Source: a virus
DNA: 58,486 bases
IMG/VR virus record: IMGVR_UViG_3300008448_000089
Span: 1 to 58,486 of that record
Reading direction: 5' to 3' (one strand)
The notes under the pieces were generated by a model, which made no database searches, was not told the DNA's origin, and was given only the letters and a program-made list of their open reading frames with translations. Shown in pieces: positions 12,212 to 20,315 of this stretch. Position numbers and translations under genes: made by a program. Position 1 is the first letter of the stretch, and every line of letters begins with the position of its first letter.

Positions 12212-13258
12212 ATGAAAAAAATTTTTTCTACTATCTTACTCGTCTTTATTATGAGTATTAATTTATTGGCTCAAAACCATAACAATGTAAAAATTTTACC
12301 AAAACAAGATACGGTTTGTTTTGGGACTACAGCAAGTCTTTGGACTGCCGGAAACAGTTTTATCCCCATCAGTTATTTTTGGAGTAATGGAGAAACTACA
12401 CCTACTATTTCAATTAATTCTAGTGGTACATATACTTTAACGGTTACAGGTTATTTAGGTCAGTCAAATCAACAAGTAATTATTAATAAATCAAAAAATT
12501 TTATAGTTCTAGATAAACCTAAAATAAACCCTTTGACACCTATTTGGGTTTGTAAATTTGATACTGTTAAACTTGAAGCAGATGCAGGATATAATAATTA
12601 CTTATGGATGAATGGAACAACAAATCAAATATTCAGTAGACAAATGACTGGATCTGGTGGTGGTCCTATATTAGATACAGTTTCAGTTTGGTATACTGCA
12701 TCTATTAACAATCTTTGTCAAGTAAATTCTGATACTGTTGTCATAAGAGGAATTAGATTGCCAAATGGTGTTGGTGTAAATTATGAAGGAAGAACAAATT
12801 TAAATTTGAGTGATTCTGTTCCAGCTGGTTTGGTATTAACTTACATATATCCTCCCCAGTATGAAATGGAATTTACAAAAGTAAATGATCCTAATTACGT
12901 TGTGACTTGGATTACCCCAACAACCTCGAGAAAGGCACCTTTAAATATTTTGGATCCGGGTAACAATTACTATGTTAGAACTAGACCAATAATTAATGGT
13001 ATAACATATTGCTGGGGTAGTAATTCTTTAATTGGTATTTTACCTAGTCCATCCAATAGAATTTCATTAGATAATGTTGATAACGATAATTCAATAAAAA
13101 ACTTTCAATTTTATGATTTAAGTGGAAGGCTGATTTTTGAAAAACAAGATTTTCAATTTAATGATCAATGGTTAAATGATTATCCTAATCAAACTTTTAT
13201 TGTAATTGATAAAAACAATATTCAAGGAGGATATAAATTAAAAATGAATTTAAGATAA
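12212..13258 (+). CDS. Secreted Ig-like protein with T9SS-type sorting tail
   Basis: 348 residues. Signal peptide MKKIFSTILLVFIMSINLLAQ, then Ig-like repeats (FWSNGETTPTISINSSGTYTLTVTG is the typical PKD/Ig-like core), and a C-terminal FQFYDLSGRLIFEKQ...GGYKLKMNLR that resembles the Bacteroidota type IX secretion type A sorting domain (YDLxGRxV...GxYxxK). It would be exported across both membranes and carried on or released from the host surface. It has its own plus-strand unit with a terminator at 13281. It may be a moron altering the host surface. Confidence 0.83.
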   Translation: MKKIFSTILLVFIMSINLLAQNHNNVKILPKQDTVCFGTTASLWTAGNSFIPISYFWSNGETTPTISINSSGTYTLTVTGYLGQSNQQVIINKSKNFIVLDKPKINPLTPIWVCKFDTVKLEADAGYNNYLWMNGTTNQIFSRQMTGSGGGPILDTVSVWYTASINNLCQVNSDTVVIRGIRLPNGVGVNYEGRTNLNLSDSVPAGLVLTYIYPPQYEMEFTKVNDPNYVVTWITPTTSRKAPLNILDPGNNYYVRTRPIINGITYCWGSNSLIGILPSPSNRISLDNVDNDNSIKNFQFYDLSGRLIFEKQDFQFNDQWLNDYPNQTFIVIDKNNIQGGYKLKMNLR

Positions 13259-13280
13259 AAAAAATTATTATTAATGTAGA

Positions 13281-13312
13281 AAGGCATCTTAATGATGCCT
13301 TTTTAATTTTTA
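13281..13312 (+). terminator. Intrinsic terminator after the secreted Ig-like gene
   Basis: AAGGCATC-TTAAT-GATGCCTT followed by TTTAATTTTT, 23 bases after the stop codon. It lies against the end of the convergent minus-strand gene. Confidence 0.8.
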
Positions 13313-13941
13313 ATAAATTCTCCTTTTAATTCAGTTAATTCTCTTTCTATGTCTGGAAAATAACTTACATTTTCTAAATTAAATATTCTTTCGTTATAGA
13401 AAAATTTATCATGAATAATTTTAGTTTCAGGATCAGTCAAATAATTATAGTAAAGATCCCAAATTTCATTGTGTAATTGAGCTGATGTTTTTATTTTTAA
13501 ATCATTTATCTCAATTAATAATTGATTTTTAGACATATACTCTTCAACTATTAAAATCCTTTTATCTTTCTTTACTTGAGTAACAAAGTCTAAAACATTT
13601 TTATCATATAGTTTACTGGGTGTTGAAAAACAATAAATTTTCTCCACATTAGCTGCATGTATATTAATATCTATTTCACTTCTAAATTCAGTATTTGTTA
13701 GAAGATAATCATCGAAAATCACTATTTTGAAACTTCTACCCATTATTTTTGAGCTAAAATTTTCATAGTGAAAAATCCTATCCAAAAACTTATCAGGAAT
13801 TACCTTTTTATCTAAAATATTTTTTATTTGTTTATTATCATAAACAATTAAGAGGCTATTATCTGGATCTTTCATAAACTCATAAATTGCCAAATGAGTT
13901 TTTCCAGATTGTCTATTGCTTATAAAAAAATATTTTTTCAT
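13303..13941 (-). CDS. P-loop ATPase-like phage protein
   Basis: 212 residues. SNRQSGKTHLA near residue 8 is a Walker A variant and FKIVIFDDYLL near 70 is a Walker B. The next strand, VEKIYCFSTPS, may act as a sensor. The order resembles the ATPase domain of DNA-packaging or RecA-like enzymes, yet it is far shorter than a terminase large subunit and has no nuclease domain. Function is unresolved. It is followed upstream by the HAD protein gene in the same run. Confidence 0.75.
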   Translation of the reverse strand: MKKYFFISNRQSGKTHLAIYEFMKDPDNSLLIVYDNKQIKNILDKKVIPDKFLDRIFHYENFSSKIMGRSFKIVIFDDYLLTNTEFRSEIDINIHAANVEKIYCFSTPSKLYDKNVLDFVTQVKKDKRILIVEEYMSKNQLLIEINDLKIKTSAQLHNEIWDLYYNYLTDPETKIIHDKFFYNERIFNLENVSYFPDIERELTELKGEFIKN

Positions 13942-13945
13942 TTTT

Positions 13946-14506
13946 TTAATTACGTGTCAAAAAATCAATTATTTTATTCTTGATACTGCATTGTTTTATG
14001 CCTTCATTGTATTTTGAAGTCCAAACAAAATTTTCTAAACCCCAATCTCTTACTTCGATTATTTCAGATTTTTTATTAGATAAGAACTTTCTTAAATCCA
14101 TATCATCAACTGCAACCCAATTCTTAATTATTGGATTAGAATTTAAATATTGAATTATTTCAAGACTTCTTGTTTGTTCGGACTCAAATTTTGATTGCCA
14201 ATTAAAATTATCTGGTATTTCTAATCCGTCGATGGTTGTGTAATCAAAAGGTAATTTTAAAATGCCTCTTTTTAAGTACAATTCTTGCATGAGATCTATT
14301 TTGCAATGAAATCTCCAGTCTGAACTAATTACAATCTCACAATTTGTTTTCTCTATTATTTCATTTAAAATTTTAATTGATTTTTTATCGAATTTATCAA
14401 AATATTTATCAATTTCTAATGAACCTTCACTTCTTCTACCCCATTGATCGGGAAGACAAATTACTCCATCATGATCTAAAAATAGTACATTTATCTTTTC
14501 ACCCAT
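13946..14506 (-). CDS. HAD-superfamily phosphatase of RNA-repair type
   Basis: About 186 residues from the ATG at 14506; an earlier ATG at 14536 would overlap the upstream gene more. The HAD motifs are NVLFLDHDGVI (motif I, DxD), EIVISSDWR (motif II) and AVDDMD (motif IV). This pattern, with SSDWR and a DDxD end, matches the small HAD family found as a domain of multi-domain RNA repair proteins. Phosphatase action on RNA ends or nucleotides is plausible. It lies in an operon with a zincin and a P-loop protein. Confidence 0.85.
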   Translation of the reverse strand: MGEKINVLFLDHDGVICLPDQWGRRSEGSLEIDKYFDKFDKKSIKILNEIIEKTNCEIVISSDWRFHCKIDLMQELYLKRGILKLPFDYTTIDGLEIPDNFNWQSKFESEQTRSLEIIQYLNSNPIIKNWVAVDDMDLRKFLSNKKSEIIEVRDWGLENFVWTSKYNEGIKQCSIKNKIIDFLTRN

Positions 14507-14910
14507 TTTAATTCTTTTTTTAGATCGTTGTAACAATCTTTTTTTCTTTCCTGTGCTATTCTTTCAGCTTCAGCCTCATATGGGTGGTCATAATAATTTC
14601 TATGTCTAGGTAATTTTATTTCTATCTCTTCATATTTTGAAAAATCTTGTTGAAAATGTATATATTCATGAATTATAGTAACAACCAAATCAAGATGATT
14701 CTTGATCTTATTTGGATTTATAAAAATGCAATTTTTTTCTATATCAAAAACACCAACAAAATAATTTAAGTTGGATTGAAATCTTATTTGAAGACTCCTT
14801 ATTGAAAAGTACTTTGACCTTCCTATGTTTTTTTTACACCAGCCAAGAATTGCGATTAAATCTTTTCTTGTTATTTGCTTTCCATTTTCCAGACTATATT
14901 TTTTTGACAT
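14491..14910 (-). CDS. Zincin metalloprotease-like protein (HExxH)
   Basis: 139 residues. TIIHEYIHFQQ near residue 82 is the HExxH zinc motif, and HPYEAEAERIAQ supplies the downstream Glu typical of phage SprT/WLM-like zincins. The N-terminal half has beta strands (YFVGVFDIEKNCIFINP) that normally form the sheet above the active site. It probably cleaves protein; the target is unknown. It overlaps the HAD gene by 16 bases. Confidence 0.85.
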   Translation of the reverse strand: MSKKYSLENGKQITRKDLIAILGWCKKNIGRSKYFSIRSLQIRFQSNLNYFVGVFDIEKNCIFINPNKIKNHLDLVVTIIHEYIHFQQDFSKYEEIEIKLPRHRNYYDHPYEAEAERIAQERKKDCYNDLKKELKWVKR

Positions 14911-14921
14911 TTTAATTAAAA

Positions 14922-15164
14922 TTATTTACTGTTGTTTTCGAGTATAATACTCTCGATTATTTTTTTAATAAATAATAATCCATTTTTTTCTTTCTCAACA
15001 ATTTTACAAAATTCTAATAAATTAATCAAATTATTGTTATAATCTCTTTTTATTTCATTAATGATAGAACTCCTTAATTGTTCTTTGAGTGGAGTTGAAT
15101 TGAGGCCAAATGTTTTAAAATTATCATCTAATAATTTTTCAATTTTAAATTCTAAATTTTTCAT
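14922..15164 (-). CDS. Small helical hypothetical protein
   Basis: 80 residues, nearly all helix, Lys/Glu/Leu/Asn-rich (LEFKIEKLLDDNFKTFGL, NLLEFCKIVEKEKNGLLFIKKIIESIILEN). It overlaps the lipoprotein gene upstream by ATGA. Not recognised. Confidence 0.75.
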   Translation of the reverse strand: MKNLEFKIEKLLDDNFKTFGLNSTPLKEQLRSSIINEIKRDYNNNLINLLEFCKIVEKEKNGLLFIKKIIESIILENNSK

Positions 15165-15379
15165 CTTAATTTATTACAACGACAGTGTCCTGCGTGGGTT
15201 AAACTGATATTATTTTTACTTTTAAGTATTATATAAGTATGGTTTTTGTAAACCCATTCATAAGTAGATATCTTTTCATAATAGCCATCAATGTTTATTT
15301 CCTGATTTATACTTTTAACATTGGGCTCTTTACACCCGAAACAACTAAGGATAAAAATAAAAGATAATATTTTTTTCAT
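15161..15379 (-). CDS. Small lipoprotein, relative of 37167-37379
   Basis: 72 residues with lipobox (SCFGC, Cys at about 16) and the ending YEWVYKNHTYIILKSKNNISLTHAGHCRCNK. The lipoprotein at 37167 ends CEYLYGPWGNATVLTHKGNCKNH, sharing a LTHxGxC motif and the same size. Bacteroidota hosts carry many short proteins with this CEY/LTHKGNC ending. Function unknown. Confidence 0.8.
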   Translation of the reverse strand: MKKILSFIFILSCFGCKEPNVKSINQEINIDGYYEKISTYEWVYKNHTYIILKSKNNISLTHAGHCRCNKLR

Positions 15380-15405
15380 TTTTTAAAAGTGAATTGAAGA
15401 AATAT

Positions 15406-15433
15406 AAAAACCGGTTTTATAAAAAACCGGTTT
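15406..15433 (-). terminator. Intrinsic terminator
   Basis: AAACCGGTTTT-TTAT-AAAACCGGTTT with a following T-run on the minus strand, 39 bases after the stop of the Cys-rich gene at 15472. The stem is nearly symmetric and could work in both directions. Confidence 0.75.
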
Positions 15434-15471
15434 GTGAATTTTGTTTTTTAAATTAATATTACAAAATAACG

Positions 15472-15672
15472 TTAACAAGTTCCATCACACTTTCCAGATT
15501 CTCTACAGTATTCAGAACAATGACCTGTTATATCACCTCTAGTGTTTATGTATTCAGAACATTTACAACAAACATTATTGTAAATCCTGTTAAACTTTTT
15601 AGAAACTTTATCAGCAGGAAATTTTTGTTCGCAACACTCACATTTAACAGAGTTAATCTCTTTGTTTTCCAT
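15472..15672 (-). CDS. Cys-rich zinc-ribbon-like small protein
   Basis: 66 residues with nine cysteines in pairs: CECC, CCKC, CSEYC and KCDGTC. Spacing suggests a treble-clef or zinc-ribbon plus a second Cys cluster. It may bind zinc and nucleic acid or protein. It ends at a strong terminator and is preceded by a 150-base AT-rich gap, so it may be a single-gene unit. Confidence 0.78.
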   Translation of the reverse strand: MENKEINSVKCECCEQKFPADKVSKKFNRIYNNVCCKCSEYINTRGDITGHCSEYCRESGKCDGTC

Positions 15673-15823
15673 TTTTAGATTTAATTAATTTTATTAGTTC
15701 TGATTTTAGTTTTTTTTATAATGATAATATGTTTACAAAACGAAAATATTGAAAAAAAATAGTTATTGATATCAAACCAAGATCAAATTTATTAACAATC
15801 AAATGTTAATTAATTTAAGAAGA

Positions 15824-16066
15824 CTAAAGATTTTGTTTTGATCTTTGAGCATTCTCAATAATTTCTTGTTTTTTATCTTCCATCTCTTGTTTGATTTTAT
15901 CAACTTCAGGAAATAAACTTTCTTCAATTTTGAAAGCTAAGTTAGCTAATTCGTCTAATTGCTCATCAGTTAAGTTATCAACATTATCCTCTAAAAATTT
16001 TATTCTATCATCTATCCTTTTTTGTAATTCGATAGCATTTTTTAATTTTTCTTCAAGATTATCCAT
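15824..16066 (-). CDS. Coiled-coil small protein
   Basis: 80 residues, almost wholly an acidic coiled coil (MDNLEEKLKNAIELQKRIDD, IKFLEDNVDNLTDEQLDELA, EVDKIKQEMEDKKQEIIEN). No other domain. It lies 4 bases after the 182-residue membrane protein gene. Role unknown. Confidence 0.78.
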   Translation of the reverse strand: MDNLEEKLKNAIELQKRIDDRIKFLEDNVDNLTDEQLDELANLAFKIEESLFPEVDKIKQEMEDKKQEIIENAQRSKQNL

Positions 16067-16070
16067 AATG

Positions 16071-16619
16071 TTATTTTTTTATATTAAAGTGAAATTTAAA
16101 ATTATTTTTATTATTTAGAAATTTAAAGAGTTTTTCATAACCATAAAACAACATGTAAACTTTAAATTGATTAATTAATTTGCTAGGCTTACTTTTTTTA
16201 TTTCCACCTAATATATTAAACCAATAATTTAGAAACATTCTAAGATTTCTTTTTGAAATCATCCCGGATTCAGCCAAGATGATAAATTCAGTTAACTTAT
16301 CAAAATATTCATCAAATGAATTTCTTAAGAAAATTTCAGTTTTATCAAATTTGTGCTTTATATCATGTGTTTGTAATGCTTCAAATAAAATATCATCATC
16401 TATTAAATAATTTTCTTGACCGTCATTTATTTTTATTTTATTCCAATCAAGAACTAATTGAATGTTCTTGGTATTTGTATCATTAAAAAAAACCTCAAGT
16501 CTGTCAATCAAAAATTTATTTTTTTCCCAATTTAATTTATTTGAGTATTCATAAACCCATTTAATGCTAGTGATGATAGCTGTTATGTATAAAAAATTAT
16601 CTTTAATAAATTCTATCAT
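16071..16619 (-). CDS. Membrane-anchored hypothetical protein, host-like
   Basis: 182 residues. A single N-terminal membrane segment (FLYITAIITSIKWVYEY) is followed by a helical cytoplasmic domain starting EKNKFLIDRLEVFFNDTNTKNIQLVLDW. That segment resembles bacterial single-TM proteins that open with a helix before a conserved LDW. Basic C-terminus. No catalytic motif. It overlaps the gene upstream by ATGA. Confidence 0.75.
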   Translation of the reverse strand: MIEFIKDNFLYITAIITSIKWVYEYSNKLNWEKNKFLIDRLEVFFNDTNTKNIQLVLDWNKIKINDGQENYLIDDDILFEALQTHDIKHKFDKTEIFLRNSFDEYFDKLTEFIILAESGMISKRNLRMFLNYWFNILGGNKKSKPSKLINQFKVYMLFYGYEKLFKFLNNKNNFKFHFNIKK

Positions 16620-16831
16620 TTAAATGGTGATTTGGATTTTGTTTCTTCACCTCTTTGTCTTTTTTTTCTTGCAGCACAATGTGCTTTCTGGGAAAAACCT
16701 TTTGGATTTGAACAATTTATTGTTTTCTTATAATTTTTAGACCATTTTTCATCTAAAATATCTTCTTCATTTTTAAAAACAATAGATATTTGATCTCTCA
16801 CTATTTGCAATAAATCTAAATTATTTTCCAT
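16616..16831 (-). CDS. Small basic protein with SNPKGFSQKAHCAARKK motif
   Basis: 71 residues; the second half CSNPKGFSQKAHCAARKKRQ plus TKSKSPFK is a motif found in many phages and large DNA viruses (DUF5872-like), often as a tail on virion or DNA-binding proteins. Cys and His could bind metal, and the basic tail suggests nucleic-acid binding. Biochemical role is not established. It precedes the 182-residue gene with an ATGA overlap. Confidence 0.85.
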   Translation of the reverse strand: MENNLDLLQIVRDQISIVFKNEEDILDEKWSKNYKKTINCSNPKGFSQKAHCAARKKRQRGEETKSKSPFK

Positions 16832-16856
16832 GATAATAAATATATCTATAAAAACA

Positions 16857-17564
16857 TTAATTTTCTAAAGCTTTTATCAAATTTTCAGTGTTGTCGACAT
16901 TTATTATTTCATCAAAACCTTCATCAGATGTTACTTCACGATAAGAAGCAAACATTTTATCAAATACTTCTGGACCTATTGTTTTTGATTTTCCCTCTGA
17001 TTTAGCAATTTCAGCTCTCTTAGCAGCAACTCTTTTAATTAATTCTTCTATACCTTCAAAATTAAAAACAACTGCTATTTTTTTATATTCGCTCTCTCTT
17101 CCAGAAATTGCATCAAGAGCTCTCTTTCTAGAATTTGCATTCATGTTAGTCATGTCAACTACAATATTATCTTGACCCTTTGCTTTTTGAACCCTACTAC
17201 TAAATATATTTTGAACTTTATTATTAGCTTCTAGAACTTTTGAATATGAAAGTGGTTGCCACGTCATAAATGACGGTGATTTTACTACTTCGCCATATTT
17301 TGAATTAAAATCACCTAGTGAAGAACCTACGGGCGGTGACATAAACATATCGTCATAAGTCCAACCATATTGAGATGCAACACTTTCAGCGATGTCATCT
17401 CTATTTATGATAAAAGGACTAACATCACTAAAAAAATTATTAATCCAAGTGGATTTACCGACAGAAGGGGGACCTATAAGTACAAATATTTTTTTTGTTT
17501 TAATGGTTTCATCGTCGTTTGACAAACCAGCAAGTTCTTTCATTCTTTTTAATTCTTCTTTCAT
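16857..17564 (-). CDS. P-loop kinase, polynucleotide-kinase/zeta-toxin-like
   Basis: 235 residues. Walker A GPPSVGKST at 31-39 is followed by FIINRDDI (substrate-binding Asp, as in T4 Pnk RDD), a lid region, and VVDMTNMNANSRKRAL, the DxTN motif of the T4 Pnk/AAA_33 group. RVAAKRAEIAKSEGK has the basic residues of the lid. It likely phosphorylates 5'-OH ends of nucleic acid or a small molecule. With the HAD and cREC proteins nearby it could be part of RNA repair. The first 20 residues are a helical extension. Confidence 0.88.
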   Translation of the reverse strand: MKEELKRMKELAGLSNDDETIKTKKIFVLIGPPSVGKSTWINNFFSDVSPFIINRDDIAESVASQYGWTYDDMFMSPPVGSSLGDFNSKYGEVVKSPSFMTWQPLSYSKVLEANNKVQNIFSSRVQKAKGQDNIVVDMTNMNANSRKRALDAISGRESEYKKIAVVFNFEGIEELIKRVAAKRAEIAKSEGKSKTIGPEVFDKMFASYREVTSDEGFDEIINVDNTENLIKALEN

Positions 17565-17588
17565 AATTATATTTTATAATAAATAGTT

Positions 17589-17786
17589 TCATTTACTTTC
17601 AGGCTTCCAATTTAAAGACCATTTTGCTGAAGTGCTAAAAACATAATCATATTTTTCTTTTTCCAGATCTTTTATAATTGATTCTGCCCTTCCAAGAATC
17701 TGTTGAAGAGTGTCTATTACGACTAGCATTTCTGTTCTCTCTGTACTGAGATTTTTAATTTCTTTTCTTAATTCTTTTTCTTCCAT
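17589..17786 (-). CDS. Small coiled-coil protein
   Basis: 65 residues, helical with heptads (KELRKEIKNLSTERTEMLVV, TLQQILGRAESIIKDLEKEK) and an aromatic tail ending WSLNWKPESK. The gene is 24 bases upstream of the P-loop kinase gene. Function unknown. Confidence 0.72.
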   Translation of the reverse strand: MEEKELRKEIKNLSTERTEMLVVIDTLQQILGRAESIIKDLEKEKYDYVFSTSAKWSLNWKPESK

Positions 17787-17883
17787 TTTATAATTTTTTA
17801 TAAAATTAACTAAAATTAACTTAATTTATAGTTTTTTTAAAAAAGATTCATTAAATTTGGATTTAATATGAATAATTATATGT

Positions 17884-18279
17884 ATGGTCAACTATAACTC
17901 TATAGATTATTATGAAAATTTTGATAAAAATATCAGAGTTTCTGACTGTGAATCAATATTATTAAAAAGATTACCTGACAACACGGTTATGATTTCCTAT
18001 TTAGACGCACTTGTAGGATCAACCACCAAACTAGCATTCTACAATTCTGGAAGATGGTCTGGGTATAATTCTGTAAACTTCAATAAGTTATTTGTGCTAT
18101 TCAGAAGACACAAAAACCTGAAACCTAATTTAATTAGATTTCTTACACCAAACGATCATTTGCCCGAAATAAAAAGATTCGAGAGAGTGATAGTTTGTTT
18201 CAGAAAAAGATTCCATATTACAATTAGAAAAACAAAGAAAAATTTAGATAATCTAGATATCCTTAATAAGTTTACCTAG
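17884..18279 (+). CDS. Hypothetical protein
   Basis: 131 residues, basic C-terminus (RFERVIVCFRKRFHITIRKTKKN). It is a lone plus-strand gene between minus-strand ones. The body has a conserved-looking FYNSGRWSGYNSVNFNKLF segment. A shorter overlapping ATG upstream (17880) is out of frame. No family recognised. Confidence 0.72.
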   Translation: MVNYNSIDYYENFDKNIRVSDCESILLKRLPDNTVMISYLDALVGSTTKLAFYNSGRWSGYNSVNFNKLFVLFRRHKNLKPNLIRFLTPNDHLPEIKRFERVIVCFRKRFHITIRKTKKNLDNLDILNKFT

Positions 18280-18300
18280 CTGCTTTTTTATAGATGTGTA

Positions 18301-18867
18301 TTAAAAAGGATAAATCATTACTTTTCCACTCTTTAATATAACTTTTGTTTTTCCTTCACCCCATGCTACATTTTGATATTCTTCAGGATTTGTGAACTCA
18401 TCTTTACACAGAACATAACAGTCACCTTTACTAGATAATATTTTGTTTAAGAAAAAATGTCTATCATCATCAAAAATATCAAAACACTTTTTTTGCTCAA
18501 CTTTATAATTCAAATGAGAATCTTTTTCTGTTAGTGCTATTTGATCCGGTGTGGCTACTATCATTTTTACATTTTCAATTTCATGGCCAAGTAAATCATC
18601 AAAATTTGCAGCAACAGGCTCACTACCGTTGTTGAAATCGAACAGAAATAAACTGTCTACTTCAGATTCAAAATTATCATACTCATCAACTAGGTACGGT
18701 AAAACAGGTTGGTGTTGATTGGATTTATTTGAAAGGTCTAAAGCTTCTGTCAACCTATAATAGTCAGTTGGATTTTCCCCATCTCTATTAGGATAACAAA
18801 TCATTCCCGGTAATAATTTCTCAGGATGGTCTTTTACAAAAACCAATTTAACTTTTTTTAAAATCAT
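18301..18867 (-). CDS. Hypothetical protein
   Basis: 188 residues, acidic and soluble. LPGMICYPNRDGENPTDYYRL near the N-terminus and CYVLCKDEFTNPEEYQNVAWGEGKTKVILKSGKVMIYPF at the end suggest two beta-rich lobes. It is convergent with the 17884 gene and 2 bases from the next gene upstream. No function recognised. Confidence 0.8.
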   Translation of the reverse strand: MILKKVKLVFVKDHPEKLLPGMICYPNRDGENPTDYYRLTEALDLSNKSNQHQPVLPYLVDEYDNFESEVDSLFLFDFNNGSEPVAANFDDLLGHEIENVKMIVATPDQIALTEKDSHLNYKVEQKKCFDIFDDDRHFFLNKILSSKGDCYVLCKDEFTNPEEYQNVAWGEGKTKVILKSGKVMIYPF

Positions 18868-18869
18868 AA

Positions 18870-19151
18870 TTACATTTCTTTCATAAATTCTTCGTTGAAA
18901 TAATCATCAAAATTGTTATAAGTCAATGTTTCGTTATTGAAAATATCGTCCCATACTTTACTAGCTGTTAAGTATCTTTCCTGACCAATCAAAAAATCAA
19001 ACATTAAATCAATTGTTCCAACTTCATTAAGCAATACTTCTGTAGTATCGCCATCTAAATTGAGATATTTTAATTTCTCAACTATCTCTTCAAATATTTT
19101 TGCTTTTTCTTCACAGTCTAATTGCGGTGATAAGTTAAGGTATTTGCTCAT
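18870..19151 (-). CDS. Small acidic hypothetical protein
   Basis: 93 residues from ATG at 19151 (MSKYLNLSPQLDCEEKAKIF). An ORF extension to 19232 would overlap the upstream gene and starts with a non-coding-like hydrophobic stretch, so the internal start 7 bases after that gene's stop was chosen. The protein is acidic and helical. Not recognised. Confidence 0.75.
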   Translation of the reverse strand: MSKYLNLSPQLDCEEKAKIFEEIVEKLKYLNLDGDTTEVLLNEVGTIDLMFDFLIGQERYLTASKVWDDIFNNETLTYNNFDDYFNEEFMKEM

Positions 19152-19158
19152 AATATAT

Positions 19159-19473
19159 TTATATTTTATATTCTCTAATTTTTTTGCCACAATCATTGCA
19201 TTTATCGCTGTAAAAATCATAATGAGAGTCATTTCCAGTTAAAATGTCTTCAGTTATTGATGTGTGTTCGCAATGAACGTATTTTTCTAATTCATAAATT
19301 TCTTGAACCAGAACATCTTTGATTAGTCTAGCTTTACTAGACAACTGATAGAGATCAAAATCATCAATGTGGAATTCCTGATCACATATATCCATTATTT
19401 GATCCAGTTTATTAATTTTGACCTTATACTGTAATTTTTTAATAGATAATAATTCTAAATCTTCCTTTGCCAT
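19159..19473 (-). CDS. Small hypothetical protein with C-terminal zinc-ribbon-like end
   Basis: 104 residues. A helical N-terminal two-thirds ends in a YSDKCNDCGKKIREYKI tail: a CxxC half-site with CEH upstream (KYVHCEHTS), possibly a small zinc site. It overlaps nothing; 2 bases from the next gene. Role unknown. Confidence 0.75.
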   Translation of the reverse strand: MAKEDLELLSIKKLQYKVKINKLDQIMDICDQEFHIDDFDLYQLSSKARLIKDVLVQEIYELEKYVHCEHTSITEDILTGNDSHYDFYSDKCNDCGKKIREYKI

Positions 19474-19475
19474 AT

Positions 19476-19721
19476 TTATAAAGTATAATATTTAATTGAA
19501 GGATATTCCTTTATCATAACAGCATCTAAACTTAGTCCATAATGTTGTTTTACAACATCCTCCAATAATATTTTTTTGTCCTTATTAAAATAATTGTTTT
19601 TTTGAATTTGACCTTGAATCTCAAATGTCATTTGAATGTATTCCCATCCAAACATGGTTTTTGTCTGAATATAGAAACCACCAGATCTTTCAATAAATCT
19701 AATTTTGATTAACTTACTCAT
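19476..19721 (-). CDS. Small hypothetical protein
   Basis: 81 residues: KIRFIERSGGFYIQTKTMFGWEYIQMTFEIQG beta region then a helix (LEDVVKQHYGLSL). It overlaps the next gene by 8 bases, so probably translated with it. Small phage proteins with GGFYIQTKxxFGWxY are recurrent, but no function is known. Confidence 0.75.
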   Translation of the reverse strand: MSKLIKIRFIERSGGFYIQTKTMFGWEYIQMTFEIQGQIQKNNYFNKDKKILLEDVVKQHYGLSLDAVMIKEYPSIKYYTL

Positions 19722-19905
19722 TTTTACTTATTGAAATTATTGAAGTCATGTTGGCAGGGAATCCACAAATCAATTCACCTTCTGAGTCATAAAAGAATAG
19801 ATAGTTGCTGGTTAAATTAAAACTAGCTGCAACTATTGATGTGTTTATATTCCCGTTCGATGAGAATATTGTGAGACTGTATTTTTTCATATTTTTTATA
19901 TCCAA
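19714..19905 (-). CDS. Small hypothetical protein
   Basis: 63 residues with beta strands (KYSLTIFSSNGNINTSIVAASFN, NYLFFYDSEGELICGFP). It overlaps both neighbours (8 and 10 bases). Such LYFYDxxGELIAxFP-like proteins are common small phage genes of unknown role. Confidence 0.72.
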   Translation of the reverse strand: MDIKNMKKYSLTIFSSNGNINTSIVAASFNLTSNYLFFYDSEGELICGFPANMTSIISISKNE

Positions 19906-20114
19906 TCTGGAGGATCTGAGTCAAAGTATGCGTATAAGTATAAAATTATTATTAATAGAATAGTTATTCCCAATGTAATCCAAGAACCAAAAGATAATAA
20001 CAAGCAGATTACTACCCAAAACCAAGAATTACTATATACTTTATTTCTTATATAGATCAATAGAATAGAACTTAAAACAACACCAATAAAATAAATTATA
20101 ATTTTAGAGATCAT
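19896..20114 (-). CDS. Small multi-TM membrane protein
   Basis: 72 residues, nearly all hydrophobic, two or three membrane helices (KIIIYFIGVVLSSILLIYI, WFWVVICLLLSFGSWITLGITILLIIILYLY) ending in SDPPDWI. It overlaps the lipoprotein gene upstream by 11 bases. The pair could form a membrane complex in lysis or superinfection control, which is inference from position only. Confidence 0.72.
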   Translation of the reverse strand: MISKIIIYFIGVVLSSILLIYIRNKVYSNSWFWVVICLLLSFGSWITLGITILLIIILYLYAYFDSDPPDWI

Positions 20115-20289
20115 AATTAATTAATAAACTATCTAAAGAATCATTTTCATGTTTTATTTCCTCCTCCAATATTTTAATTTTTTTATCTATTGAATCTAAT
20201 ATTTTTTTCTCATCTTCTAATTGCTTATACTCTTCATTTAGACAAGAACAAAATATCAATAAAAATAAAAAAAAATAATTCTTTTTCAC
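20104..20289 (-). CDS. Short lipoprotein with coiled coil (o-spanin-like size)
   Basis: 61 residues: signal peptide and lipobox (LIFCSC), then a coiled coil (NEEYKQLEDEKKILDSIDKK). Size and layout resemble outer-membrane spanin subunits of phage lysis systems, but no proline-rich segment is seen. It overlaps the multi-TM gene. A spanin role is a hypothesis. Confidence 0.7.
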   Translation of the reverse strand: MKKNYFFLFLLIFCSCLNEEYKQLEDEKKILDSIDKKIKILEEEIKHENDSLDSLLINYDL

Positions 20290-20315
20290 AAAAACAAATA
20301 TAATAAAAATTTTAA

